From positions 52,570,157-52,634,156 of the forward strand of contig CM056381.1 of NCBI GenBank assembly GCA_029718625.1: a stretch of DNA of 64,000 nt. The letters run 5' to 3'. The notes under the pieces were generated by a model that saw only the letters and a list, made by a program, of their open reading frames with translations, searched no databases and had not been told where the DNA came from. The stretch's first letter is position 1, and each line of letters opens with the position of its first letter. The position numbers were made by a program, and so were the translations under genes. Shown here one piece after another: positions 1 through 10,691 of this stretch. This DNA comes from Synaphobranchus kaupii. Its lineage: Eukaryota > Chordata > Actinopteri > Anguilliformes > Synaphobranchidae.

Positions 1-724
1 AATAGGAATACAAACAACACGATACGAGAGGGAACAGGTAAAACACGGGACACAAAAGGACGGGAGTGAGAGCATCACAGTTTTTCTACTATTTGCTTAC
101 TTGATATTGTCTTCCCTCACACATTTCTCTGTGCTATCAATAGCAGTGCTGTCCACAACTTTACTGTGAGTTTGTTGGACCCAAACTGTTTGCCCACCCA
201 TTATTAATTGTTTTTATTCTCTTCTGTTCCTTTTGGCTTGGCCCTCATTAATGTCACCCCCCCCCCCCCCCCCCCACCTCAGACTGCAGCGAGTGACCCC
301 GGTGCCTCTCTCCACCAACATCACGACAACCCGTTTTGTGTTTTAGTTTGGATATGTTTCTAACAAAAAAAAATCTTTAAAAAAAAAACATCCTGTCTGT
401 TTATATTTTTTCTGTTATTACAATCTTAATAATAATAATAACTTACTATGTTCTGATTCTTTTTATGTTGTATATTGTTATCCATTCACTAAATAAATCT
501 GAAGCACGTTGTGCTATAGTACTTGAAAAGAGATCCACTCTCTATTTTTTTATTTTGTTTTGTAATCTGTTATTACAATTTTTATATTATAGTAATAATA
601 ACTTGCTATGTTCTGATGTTTTTGTATATTGTTATCCATTCACTGTAAATAATTCTGTTTTGTTTGTTTGCTGAAGCACTTTGTGCTATAATACTTGAAA
701 AGAGATTCGCTCTGTGTGTGTGTT

Positions 725-765
<41 letters not shown>

Positions 766-1689
766 CTGTTTGTTACGACCCCTGGTCCAGCTAATCGCCT
801 CCACCCGAGAGTGGCTGATTAAAAGATTAAAAATCTGCCTTGCGAGTGAAAGATCACTCTTTTGCTGACCATGCACTTCGCCACCCTAACCAGCCGTGCC
901 TCGCAGTGGTGGTTCCTCCCTGCCTCTAGCCTGAGCTTCCCATTTTGGTGCCCAGTTATACCCTACTCAAGGTTGAGTCAATTCTCTACCCCTATTGAAA
1001 TGATGAACCATTAAAGTACTGTATTGTTCAGTTTAGCTCATGCTGTAATATTTAGAAATCATTAATTAATGGTAGCTTGAATCTACAAGCAATTAATAAC
1101 AGCTGCATTATTTAATGCCAATACAAGAACACAAAAAATACTTAACTAAAATGAATCCCTGTTTTGATAATTTTATAGGCCTGCTATTTGTTAGGTTGTG
1201 TATTTGGTATTAGCCTGTTTGATATATTTAACTACAAATCAACTGTTTTGGCCCATAAAATTCACTTTTGCATAATCTTCAAGTGGGAATTACTATATTT
1301 TCATCAGTATAGGGGGGTAGATATCTATGGGTCCAAAACCCCTATGCAAAACATGTCAGAAAATAAATAAAATTAGTTTTGTCCATTACAAAGCATATAC
1401 ATTTGCTCCTTCTGATGGCTTAAGATAAAAACATTGATATCACAGTGTTACATACACCTAAATATGTTGCCTAATCATTCACTCTTCTACCTCAATAAAA
1501 CATCACTTTTCCCTGTACTCTACAGTATGTATACTTTTGTCCTGGGATTGCATTTGTCTGTAGTTCTTTTTTTTTAAATACTCCTATTCATAATGACTCC
1601 AAGGAAATTCACCACATATCAGCATACAGTAAATTGGAATGAGCATTTGTCATGCCCTAACAGACAAGTATATACGCCATAGCCTATAT
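1..1689. other. Non-coding stretch with simple repeats
   Basis: No gene seen. It contains a run of 19 C (257-275), a TA-dinucleotide tract (about 725-765) and an imperfect tandem duplication of about 110 bp (about 430-534 and 590-706). Both copies of the duplication contain the block 'gaagcac(g/t)ttgtgctat' followed by 'acttgaaaagagat', which resembles the 3' ends of fish non-LTR retrotransposons. The short ORFs here have no recognisable domain. Confidence 0.6.
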
Positions 1690-2119
1690 TATTGGGACGG
1701 CTTGGTGGGGCATGCCCCATATCTACGTATACAGCACCGAGAGTTTGGCACTTTTCAGGGTTTCCTACAGAAGTAACCACAATGACCATAGACTCTCAGC
1801 CCTTAAAAACATTAACTTCTGTATGTTCTGACCTCATGTAACCACACAGCATTCAGATACAACTTCACACATCCACACAATAAAGCCCCAAACCTGGGTT
1901 ATTTTGCCGTTTTTCTCCTTCCTCTTCCGCTTCTTCTTCTTCTTCTTCCCATTTTCCTGCCAAACTGCCTGCCTCCGTCGTGATGTTATCCAATGGAGAT
2001 AATTATTATTTGAGGGTATGGTCCGTATACCTGCTCATCAAGCTCATCGTCCAATAAAAACGCTTCATACTAATGTTTTTTAATGTTAATGTAGCTAATG
2101 GCTTCATGCTTTCCAAAAA

Positions 2120-2192
2120 GCTACTGTGGCCTTGTGGTTAGAACTGCAGTCTCTCACACAGTGGATTGTGGGTTTGAGCCCAGCAGGGCACA
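2120..2192 (+). other. tRNA-like segment inside repeat E (copy A)
   Basis: An A-box-like stretch ('tggccttgtggttagaac') and a B-box-like stretch ('gggtttgagccc') sit at tRNA spacing, with a T-arm-like 'tgggtttgagccca'. The equivalent in copy B (18757-18828) has the better B box 'gggttcgagccc'. The acceptor and anticodon stems fit poorly, so this is probably a tRNA-derived retroposon head rather than a functional tRNA. Confidence 0.5.
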
Positions 2193-2339
2193 TGTGTATT
2201 TTCCACAAAAGTACTTTTCATTTCTTAGACTGTTATTATTTTCACATTGACACATTAACGCATTTTTATTGCAAAGGCAAAAGAGGTTTCCAATATTAAC
2301 TGTTCAATGTTTCACTTGTATTTCACTTGTACTATATCA

Positions 2340-2387
2340 CACCCTCCCCAAACCGGACGCTCGCTCTTGTCTGGTTTGGGGAGGGTG
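2340..2387. repeat. GC-rich hairpin in repeat E (copy A)
   Basis: Two 19-bp arms (2340-2358 and 2369-2387) are complementary with one mismatch around a 10-bp loop. The arm reads 'caccctccccaaaccggac'. Copy B keeps the same structure at about 18953-19000. Confidence 0.8.
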
Positions 2388-2769
2388 TTACGCTGTGCTC
2401 TTGCGGTCATGACTGACTGACTGTGGAAACCCCTTGCCTCGGCCAACATTTCTTTATTCGTTCATTTCTTCACTTCAGCTTTGTTCACTTTATCCTTTTC
2501 ACACATAACACAAGGTCACCATAAAATGAACTACTAGGAAAATTAAGAATTTACGATAATAGCCTACATTAATAATTGAGGATAGCCTCTTTTAAGCTGC
2601 AAGCCTTTAAGAGATTGGATTTATAAACCGCCAATTCCCCAAACATATCTGATTCATGGCTAGTCATTAAAAAAAAAAAAAAAAAATAGCCTCCGAATGT
2701 GGCTCTAGTCTACGCTACTCTGCTGATAATGTAGCTTACTTCAAACACTTTTAATTATAATAATAATAA

Positions 2770-2771
<2 letters not shown>

Positions 2772-2800
<29 letters not shown>

Positions 2801-2804
2801 AAGA
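2772..2804 (+). repeat. (AGA)n microsatellite
   Basis: An uninterrupted AAG/AGA trinucleotide run follows a TAA run. The poly-serine ORF on the other strand is an artefact of it. Confidence 0.85.
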
Positions 2805-3106
2805 ATCTCTGGTATGTACTTTCTTAGTAGTATGTATTGTTTTCTTTCTGGCTAAGATTCCTGGGAAATATGCGTTCTCCAATTCTCCAGCTTGTTCGCC
2901 AACGTTACTTCCTGCTTCTCGTCTATGACTAGAAAAAGGTCTGGTCATAGCTTCTCATCAGGAAGCAGATACAAGCTAGGCTACTACGAAGCGAATCAAC
3001 ATGCATTATAGCCTACATGCATTGCACTACAGAAAACTAAACCTAGCTGTCCGGTACCAAAACATTTCCCGCAGGTAACGTTCTACACTACCGGAAAAAA
3101 AAATCT

Positions 3107-3201
3107 GCTGTGCAGAAACTCACTAGCTCACTCGCTAGCTGGAAGCCCACACATGGAAGGTTGGAGTTACTCATCCGGCAATCCAGTGTTGAATAGCCTA
3201 A
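3107..3201 (+). repeat. Local duplication unit in repeat E
   Basis: The block 'tctgctgtgc...aatagcctaac' (3107-3201) recurs at about 3202-3213 plus 4314-4381, on both sides of the solo LTR. Copy B has only one unit (about 20469-20573). The tandem duplication therefore arose in copy A before the LTR inserted into its second unit. Confidence 0.65.
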
Positions 3202-3218
3202 CTCTGCTGTGCTTATGA

Positions 3219-4308
3219 TGTTAGGTGTCGGTGGGGGAAGGACCCAAACGCAGGCAGGAATATGAAAAACCAAAGTTTTAATATGGGCAAGGCAGCAATC
3301 CGTGGTATAACAGGCAGGGTCAAAAACCGGGGAGACAGGCAAAGAAACAAAACAGTCCAAAGAGTGGTCAAGGAACAGGCAGGGGTCAAACCGGGAAGGC
3401 ACAGCAAAGGTACAAAAACAGGATCCAAAACCAGGGTCGCGAGAACACAGGCAGGGGTCAAAACCGGTGAGGCGTAAGAGGAACAAAAAGAGAACAAAAC
3501 AGACTAAACACAAAACAAAACAACAACAGGCAAAAACTAGGGAAACAAACTAGAAAACAGAATAAACAGCTCGGCCAGAATCTCGGAAAACAGGCAACAC
3601 AGAAGCAAAATATATAGTACAAGGAACTCACGAAGAACACTGAAATGACAAGGTATATATACACAGAGGGAGACAGACATAATGGGAATCAGGTGTGTAG
3701 AAGCAGGGAGGGGAGATTGCTCACAGGTGAGAACAGTGAGGGTTAACAGGGACCAATAAAACAATGACAGGGGAAACGTAAGACATGGACTGGAATACAC
3801 AGACACAATGATAACAAACGGCCTGGAGTTAGCAGGTAAACAAGTGCACAGCTCAGAGGGGAGCAACATGAAAGTGGACACGTGCAGAGAATGCGAAATC
3901 ACAGATCGATGCAGGGATAGGATAACGAGGAGGGAAATGACAGCTGCAGGTAGAAACTCAAGATGAATTAGTAATGTTAGTAGTGAACTCTAGAACCCTA
4001 ATGTTAGTAGGTTAGTATTATATACATGTTAGTTTGTTAGCAGGTTAGTATTAAATCTAATCTAACAGTTAGTATGATTAGTACATTAGTATTATATACA
4101 AATATAAATAAAGCCAGAAGGAAGAAAACGAGATATACGAAATACAGAAGAAACCTGAATGTTCCCAAAATCACCCGAATAGTGCAATGACAAAGACAGG
4201 GGGTAGAATCTTAGAAACATGGAACGCGGACTGACAATCGCGAGGGAAAGAAAACAGGAAAAATAATAACAAATAAAGAATAAACAGACAGATTACAGGA
4301 TCCTAACA
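3219..4308 (-). mobile_element. Solo LTR with TATGA target duplication
   Basis: The 1090-bp insert begins TGTTAGG and ends CCTAACA, the canonical TG...CA of an LTR, and is flanked by the perfect 5-bp duplication TATGA (3214-3218 and 4309-4313). No gag or pol is present, so it fits a solo LTR left by LTR-LTR recombination. The minus strand is preferred only weakly, from a TATA-like 'tatatatacc' near 3650. The Cys/Phe-rich minus-strand ORFs inside are not recognisable proteins. It sits inside an older local duplication of family E. Confidence 0.7.
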
Positions 4309-4814
4309 TATGAACTCACTAGCTCGTAGCCCACATGTGGAAGGTTGGAGTTACGCAATCCAGTGTTGAATAGCCTAACGTTAAATGTATTTCATAGAAT
4401 ACTAATAGCCCTATTTTAAAACTGTATTTCCATATTTTACTGATGCAAACTATTTAGGTTGTACTAGCTATTTAGGCTGTATGTCTTTCAGCTAGAATGT
4501 GTTTGTGTCTAGCCCATTGTGCATGCATGTCTTCATATAAACTTGGTTCATTAATTTACATGCTTCTTTATGATCCATAGCTCAGGTGGTGCTGTTCTTT
4601 GTATTTCATTACACATTAAATACTGCTCATCTACAAACTATTTTAATGTAATTGTGTGCTGTCTGTAATAGGATAACTGTTCTCATTCTTGTCAATAGAG
4701 GGCGTTATGGTTAAGCGAATGTTTGCATACATTTCGTTGGAATGCATGTCTCTCTCCGTGTTTATCTTCATGCATTATTCATCATTAGTTAGCTATAAAA
4801 AATAAGTGATATCA

Positions 4815-5986
4815 GATCAAAAATAAAGCCAACTTACTCACGCATAGCCTACATAGCACTGTCTTAATTCCAACTTGCAAAAACTAGGCCTGCCTTTAAA
4901 AGTCTTGATATCAAAATGTGCCCAAGTTACAACTAACAATATTGCCTATCGTAGCGCACACTAAATAAACTAGCTCTATTCCAAAGCAATGCTATCCAAA
5001 CTTTCCTAAATTATTTAATGCAACTTGGCACTGTGTTTCTTCATCTTACCATCTCAAGAGAATGTGGTCAATGAAACTGTATGTGCCACATCAAACTGCA
5101 AAATGAAAATAATTTATAGTGGAAACTCTGATTCAGATGTGTTGCACTTAGAAATTAAACAGAAAAATTACTACACTATAGGGCATGTTTGAACAATTGT
5201 CTGCATCCACTGCTTTGCGTCTATGAAAAGCACAGAATGAATAAAATGTATTATTATTATTATTATTATGTATTTATTGATTTATTTATTTGGATTTCTA
5301 TCAAAACCCGTGTGGTCCTACAGAGCATAGATATCCTTGTGTTCACAAAATTCTGTTTGCAAATATCATAAATACTATTATGTTAAGAAAATTGGTACTA
5401 TTACTTATTTGCCACCATCTGACCCACAAGCATGTAAAAATGCTTTATGTACGCTATTTTCTAGGTAAAAATATTACTAATTTTTATCTGCATTTATTTA
5501 TTCATCACCCCTTTCTCTATTGTACATGATGTTTCTTCATATAAATGTCTGTTTGTGAATTGTAAAGAATGCTGTAGCAGCAGTTAACATTTTAAAACCT
5601 GTACATTTTCTAAAGTAAACTTGCCAACAAAGTACAACCATATCCTTTCTGGAGTGTAATTATTCATCAACTGTTAAAAACATTCATTGAAATCATATGT
5701 TGTTCCATGAGGCACAATCTCTTCACATGCAAAGATGAAGAAACACAGGGCCAAGTTGCATTAAATAATTTAGGAAAGTTTGGATAGCATTGCTTTGGAA
5801 TTTTGGAGTTTATTTAGTGTGAGCTACGATAGGCAATATTGTTAGTTGTAACTTGGCCACATTTTGATATCAAGACTTTTAAAGGCAGGCCTAGTTTTTG
5901 CAAGTTGGAATTAAGAACTTATAGACAGCGCTATGTAGGCTATGCATGAGTAACTTGGCTTTTTTCACGTCGTAGATGTTTTTGAT
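4815..5986 (+). mobile_element. Foldback/MITE element, copy A (about 240-bp inverted arms)
   Basis: The left arm (about 4815-5060) is the reverse complement of the right arm (about 5740-5986). The shared core is 'aagttactcacgcatagcc', and intact copies have a tip containing 'acgtctacgacgt'. The roughly 680-bp AT-rich centre has an ATT run (about 5250-5270) and no convincing protein. Copy C (62468-63685) is a full-length reverse copy and copy B (21003-21340) is deleted. TA flanks the copy B tips, so a Tc1/mariner-type mobiliser is possible. Confidence 0.75.
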
Positions 5987-6089
5987 GTGATGTACAATAA
6001 CATGAACATAAAATAGTATTCCACCATCTGCAAAATGCTGTCAAATGTTCTATCTTCAATGAACATTGGTAGCCTACATCAAAAGTCAT

Positions 6090-6133
6090 CAGGAGTCATG
6101 TTCATGATCTATTTTTGATGAACATGACTCCTG
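6090..6133. repeat. Perfect 16-bp-arm inverted repeat beside the SINE
   Basis: 'caggagtcatgttcat' (6090-6105) is exactly complementary to 6118-6133, with a 12-bp loop. The SINE target duplication overlaps the right arm. Confidence 0.85.
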
Positions 6134-6138
6134 GTGCT

Positions 6139-6492
6139 GGCGGCACGGTGGTGCAGTGGTTAGCACTGTCCCCTCACAGCAAGAAGGTACCGAGTTCGAA
6201 TCCCGGCCAAGGGCCTTTCTGTGCAGAGTTTGCATGTTCTCCCCGTGTCTGCGTGGGTTTCCTCCGGGTACTCCGGTTTCCTCCCACAGTCCAAAGACAT
6301 GCAGGTTAGGCTAATTGGAGACTCTAAATTGCCCATGGTATGAGTGTGTGAGTGAATGGTGTGTGTGCCCTGTGATGGATTGGCGGCCTGTCCAGGGTGT
6401 ATTCCTGCCTCTCGCCCAATGCATGCTGGGATAGGCTCCAGTACCCCCCGTGACCCTGATCAGGAATAAGCGGGTTAGATAATGGATGGATG
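6139..6492 (+). mobile_element. tRNA-derived SINE with 13-bp target-site duplication
   Basis: The head carries Pol III promoter boxes ('ggtgcagtggttagcac' and 'gagttcgaatccc'). The body ('gcatgttctccccgtgtctg', 'ggtttcctccgggtactccg') is the widespread teleost SINE sequence. It ends in 'gggataggctccag', a LINE-like tail, and a GGAT/ATGG microsatellite. A perfect 13-bp duplication, gactcctggtgct, flanks it (6126-6138 and 6493-6505), proving retroposition of a complete copy. It has no coding potential; the overlapping 64-aa ORF is spurious. Confidence 0.9.
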
Positions 6493-6721
6493 GACTCCTG
6501 GTGCTTTACTTCGGTGTGGCCTCATGAGAGGGAATGTTATTGAGGGGAGTTATGTCCCCTCAAGATGGCTCCAGCAAACTACAAATCAAGATGGCTGCCG
6601 CACAAGGACTACAAAAACCAGGTCATCACCAACGGAAGCGGCTGCAGCTAATCAACATGGTGGCAGGTGTATTTAACGAGTTAGTGGTATACTGCAGAAT
6701 CCTCAAGTGGCCCTCAAGCTA

Positions 6722-6900
6722 ATCTCTTTGCTGCCCTAATGGGAAACACTGGCTTCAAAGCCATGACTTGCCCAGTGACGGTCAATACGCAAGATGTCGA
6801 AGCCTTACTGGATTCAGGGAGCATGATCACTTTGGTCCACAAGTCACTAGTCAACCCAACAGAGGTATCCCTTGAAAGTTCACTGCCCATGCACACAAGA
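6722..6900 (+). pseudogene. Gypsy retropepsin (aspartic protease) fragment
   Basis: One frame reads 'AMTCPVTVNTQ' then 'ALLDSGSMITLVHKSLV'. The D-S-G triad followed by a hydrophobic segment is the active-site signature of retroviral-type proteases, which act as dimers to mature Gag-Pol. Only about 60 codons remain, and the flap and C-terminal motifs are absent because the gene runs into the inverted repeat at 6813-6979. Non-functional. Confidence 0.65.
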
Positions 6901-6984
6901 GATGGGCAGTGAACTTTCAAGGGATACCTCTGTTGGGTTGACTAGTGACTTGTGGACCAAAGTGATCATGCTCCCTGAAAGTTC

Positions 6985-7564
6985 ACTGCCCATCTCTTGT
7001 GTGCATGGAGACTACAAACAGGCACTCCAGAATGGTGAAGTGGACCAAGGAGGCAGAGGCAGCGTTCTCCATCTCAAGAGTGCCTTATGTTCCCGACCAG
7101 TTCTGGTTGCCCCCGACTTCAACAAGCAGTTTGTGGTGCACACTGACGCGTCAGAGGTGGGTCTCAGGGCAGTATTGTCCCAAGCCCATGAAGGTGAGGA
7201 ACATCCAGTTCTATACATAAGCAGAAAGTTGGCAAAGCATGAGAAGAACTATGCAACAATCGAGAAGGAGTGTCTGGCAGTCAAATGGACTTTAGAAACC
7301 CTGCAATACTACCTCCTGGGGCGAAGATTTGTGTTGGTGACAGACCATACACCATTACAATGGATGGCAAAAAATAAAGAAAGCAATGGGACAGTAACAA
7401 GATGGTTCTTGAGCCTCCAGGCATTAAACTTTTCCGTTGTCCACAGGCCGGGCCGTTGCCATGGGAATGATGACGCCCTCTCCCACCGGGACGCCCTCTA
7501 CACATCCATCCTCCCACCAGGAACTTCTGAGCAGAGGAGGGTTATTGAGGGGAGGTATGCCTGA
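6985..7564 (+). pseudogene. Gypsy RT thumb/RNase H fragment
   Basis: The reading frame contains 'FVVHTDASEVGLRAVLSQ' (first RNase H aspartate), 'LYISRKLAKHEKNYATIEKE' (second acidic position) and 'FVLVTDHTPLQWM' (third aspartate), in Ty3/Gypsy order. This domain degrades the RNA strand during reverse transcription. After it, 'HRPGRCHGNDDALSH' matches the Gypsy end-of-RNase-H motif, where consensus usually has N-x-x-A-D-A-L-S-R. The palm with YxDD is missing upstream. The N-terminal residues of the open frame come from the inverted repeat and are not native. The frame closes at 7562-7564 inside LTR-like sequence. Confidence 0.8.
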
Positions 7565-7835
7565 AGGATGGACTGTGTGTTTGTTTAAAGTGGAGTTTTT
7601 TGCAAACTGTTTTTGATGGTTAACTTTATGTTACCTCTTTTTTGTTGAAGACTGCATTGTATAAAACCTTTTTGATTGATCATTAAAAACCCTCCACGTT
7701 TTGGAAAACTGTTTGGACCTGCTTTTGTTTGAGCACTCCCACATGCCTATGAAGATTCCCAGCCTCTCATGATGCCACATCCGGTAAATTGAAAATTGGC
7801 CTGTGCTACACATAGTTTTTATGAGTAATCGCCTT

Positions 7836-8640
7836 TATCCTATGATGAAACATTTCTATCCTGATGGGAGTGGTCTTTCTTCCAGGATGACAGCGGTCTC
7901 CACCACCATCATCAAAACAACAAATGAGATAACGTCACTGTGTTTCCCGTTTGAAATGTCATTCACTGTCAAATCATTCTTGCATTTATGCTAGTTTGTT
8001 GTTTGTATTTTTAAATTGAACAGCTAGATAGACCTAGATCGTTTCCGTATTGATTTCGGCGGGCCGATCGTCATTCCATGAGCCGAACTCGCCACCTTTA
8101 ATAAAACAAACATTTTGCTACAACTAAAGGCTAGTTGATGTGCTAAAAAGTTATCTAGTGGACATGTTGGTTTTAGGCTAGTGAACTAGTGAAGAGAAGT
8201 ACAGTAACTAGTTAGGCGAATATACAGACTCTATGCAATTTATCTAGTTAACATGTTACACTGTTGCCACTTCACCAGTTAACTAGTGCTGCTTTAATTG
8301 CAACACATTAGGCTTAAAAGGCCACTAGTGGGTTGAAAGGCTGACTAGTTGGCTGTGGTGCCACTAGTCGGCACTGTGGTGCAACTTATAAGGTTTCTGG
8401 TGTAACATGTAGAATAAAAGTGCAACTAGTGGCTCAAAATTCATGAGGTGCCAATCTTTGATATCAAAACGGTTTCGTTGCATGTTCACAGTCATTAGGT
8501 TATAGCTGACGACATTAACTAGCCTACCACAATAGCTGTCTGTAATAGCCCTAAATGCGTTACACGACTGTGTAGAGGCCTAGCCTAAAATGGTGGTGGA
8601 GACCGCTCCCATCAGGATAGAATTGTTTCATCATAGGATA
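7836..8640. repeat. Inverted-repeat pair, possible degraded MITE
   Basis: 7836-7909 ('tatcctatgatgaaac', 'tatcctgatgggag', 'ggtctccaccacca') pairs in reverse complement with 8590-8640. The left arm carries an extra segment of about 18 bp. The roughly 680 bp between them has no coding region or recognised domain. The element class is not known. Confidence 0.5.
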
Positions 8641-9487
8641 TGATGTGCATTTGAATAACTGGACAATATGATAAATGGGGTGGATTGGGACCAATTGAAA
8701 TGTGGGGTATGTGAAAGTATGTGGGGTATGTGAAAGAGGGGGCAAAATACATAGGAAGGAATAAATAATGTGTTTGGAAGGAGGATTGTAGGTTATCAGG
8801 GATGCGCTTGTCCACATAAGTATCTGAATCACAGAGTGGCCATCACGTGGACCTCGTCTGGTATCTAGAGAAATGATAGGTAAAATCATAAGACCACGCG
8901 CCGTCGTACAAAGTATCTTATTACTCTCACTAGATCAGGGGGGAGTAGACTATGCAGTTTTTCTTCCTGGAGGAGAAGGGGTGTCTCTTGGTGGTGAGGT
9001 GTTTCAGCCCTCTTCCTGGCCAGACCTTATTTGGACAAACAAAGGGAATTGTGGAATGTGGAAAGCCTGCCCGGGATTGCATTTAAGGGATGTCCAAAGG
9101 GACATTTGAGGGGAATCTCCTTAACAGGTCTCCTGGTGCCGTAGGGGTACCATAGTCATTCCACTATGGGAGAATCTGCTTAACAGTTCTCCTGGTACCA
9201 TAGTTACACTGTACAGAATCATTTGGTTATGTACTTTGTTGGTGAACCTGTTCATGTTTCTTTGCCTTAGCAGCATGTTATCCTGTGTTTAGCTATAGGT
9301 ATTGAATGTGTTCATATTTGCTCTCACAGTCTTAATGTTGATTATTGTCATTATTGTCATTAATAAATTATTCTATTAATAGACTTGATTTGCGTGGTCT
9401 CCGTGAATTGTGTCTCTATTACCGGGTTTCACACTGACTAATCTTGTTTGTGGTAATGTGACTGCTCTGCTAGGCCTTAGCCAGTAC
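8641..9487. other. Non-coding region with a short tandem duplication
   Basis: No gene recognised. Two tandem units start 'gaatct(c/g)cttaacag' at about 9113 and 9171 and contain 'taccatagt'. An AATAAA-like 'attaataaattattc' near 9360, followed by a TG-rich stretch, could be an LTR polyadenylation region, but no paired LTR was found. Confidence 0.4.
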
Positions 9488-9713
9488 TAGGAGGATTCTA
9501 TGTTCTAAAACCTCTGGGCACCTGTGATGGTGATACGTTCAAAACCTCTGAGTTTCTATTTCCTAGTACTTGGTAGATTCTATGGTCTAAAACCTCTGCG
9601 ATACGTTCCAAACCCTCTGAGTTTCTATTTGACCTTGTAGATTCTATGGTCCAAAACCTCTGCACCTGTGATGGTGACACGTTCCAAACCCTCTGAGTTT
9701 CTATGGGCTAGGT
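9488..9713 (+). repeat. Minisatellite, three units of about 70-85 bp
   Basis: Three imperfect units each contain 'gattctatg(g/t)tc(t/c)aaaacct' and 'cctctgagtttctat', and two include 'cacctgtgatggtga'. The minus-strand 60-aa ORF is a translation of the repeat. Confidence 0.8.
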
Positions 9714-10691
9714 TCTCTGAGCTTGTCAGTCCACTTCAGTGTGTCAAGCGTCCATTCTACTTCGAGTCAGATAAATGAACGGTGATATTACTTTTCCCAC
9801 AGCAACAGCGGAAAACATCACGCTTAATCCTTCGCTCTGAGCTAATCCTTCATTGGTCTAGCTGCGCAAGATTTACAGTATTGTCTTTCACGTCCATTAT
9901 AAAGGATATACATTTTCCTCTTATGATGGTTTAAAGCTGGAGTACACAATTTCTCAATGGTCAAAACATTTCAAAGTCATTACCCCTTGGCCCTGCCCAC
10001 AGAGATTGAGACACACCCCACCCCACTTTTTCCACAGACCTCGTCCTGAACGTGCATACAAGTTTTCTAGATAGGATTGCAGACTGGTATGACATTAGTT
10101 AATGTTACAGTTACAAGATTTCAGGTAAAATAGTGGAATGTTTTCTTTTCTTGCAGAGTTTAACAATAACGCAATGAAACATTTACCATTTAGTCACCAA
10201 ATTCGCTAATGAAGTGATGGTTTTGCTAAGTTCTAAGTAAAAAGTTAACTTTTAAAGTTTTAACTTTTAAAGACTTAGTTACCCAGGACTCGGCTAAGTT
10301 AGACATTTTACATCAGATGACCGTTCTGGCAGCAGGGGGGTGTACTATGAAGTGAGAATAAGGGGTTAGCGAGCTAACTTAAGCTTCAACCCTGGGTTTT
10401 CTGTATCACAAAGCCGACTCTTTTAATCAGTGGCGGCTGCTAATACAGGGCGCTTGGGCTCCGTCCCTCCTGAGGCATTTGCATTGAATTCCCCTCCCTC
10501 AAAAAATGAATAATCAAGTATTAGGCTATTCAGTAATAGAAATAAATTATTCAAAATGATTTAGTAATAAAAAAAGGTAAACATTGAACTAAGCTGAATT
10601 ATATAACAAGTTTGTTGTCTCCACTCATAGTTTGGTTGCAGGAGCAATGAATGTTTGAGTTGACTAACCTCAAGCCACAGAGAAGGGTGTC

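Larger units (their letters stand above)
1690..4814 (+). repeat. Repeat family E, copy A
   Basis: This block matches 14650-21002 (copy B) almost throughout, and its right end matches the reverse complement of 63686-64000 (copy C). Shared landmarks in order are a 'tggggcatgcccca' palindrome, a tRNA-like segment, a GC-rich hairpin and a 'gaaggttggagttac' block, and in all three copies the same foldback element follows on the same side. Copy A lacks the L2 and the short retroposon found in copy B, so it preserves both empty sites. It carries its own solo LTR (3219-4308). No coding region was found. The superfamily is unknown, and the left boundary is set only by where similarity to copy B begins. 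Confidence 0.75.
6530..7790 (+). mobile_element. Gypsy-type LTR retrotransposon fragment
   Basis: Protease and RNase H remnants are flanked by LTR-like sequence. 'gttattgaggggag' occurs at both ends (about 6536 and 7536), and the segment after the RNase H ends in an AT-rich, polyadenylation-like region (about 7670-7690). Most of the RT and all of the integrase are missing. The copy is rearranged around a 78-bp inverted repeat (6813-6979). Confidence 0.7.

Noticed and set aside
2120..2192. Functional tRNA gene
   Set aside because: The B box is acceptable, but acceptor and anticodon stems do not form properly and the segment lies in a repeated element.
3088..3513. 141-aa Cys/Phe-rich minus ORF
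   Set aside because: It crosses the solo LTR boundary and has no domain, and its composition follows the repeated 'aggcaggggtcaaa' words.
9488..9713. CRISPR-like array
   Set aside because: There are three imperfect units with no unique equal-length spacers, in a eukaryotic repeat-rich setting; it is a minisatellite.
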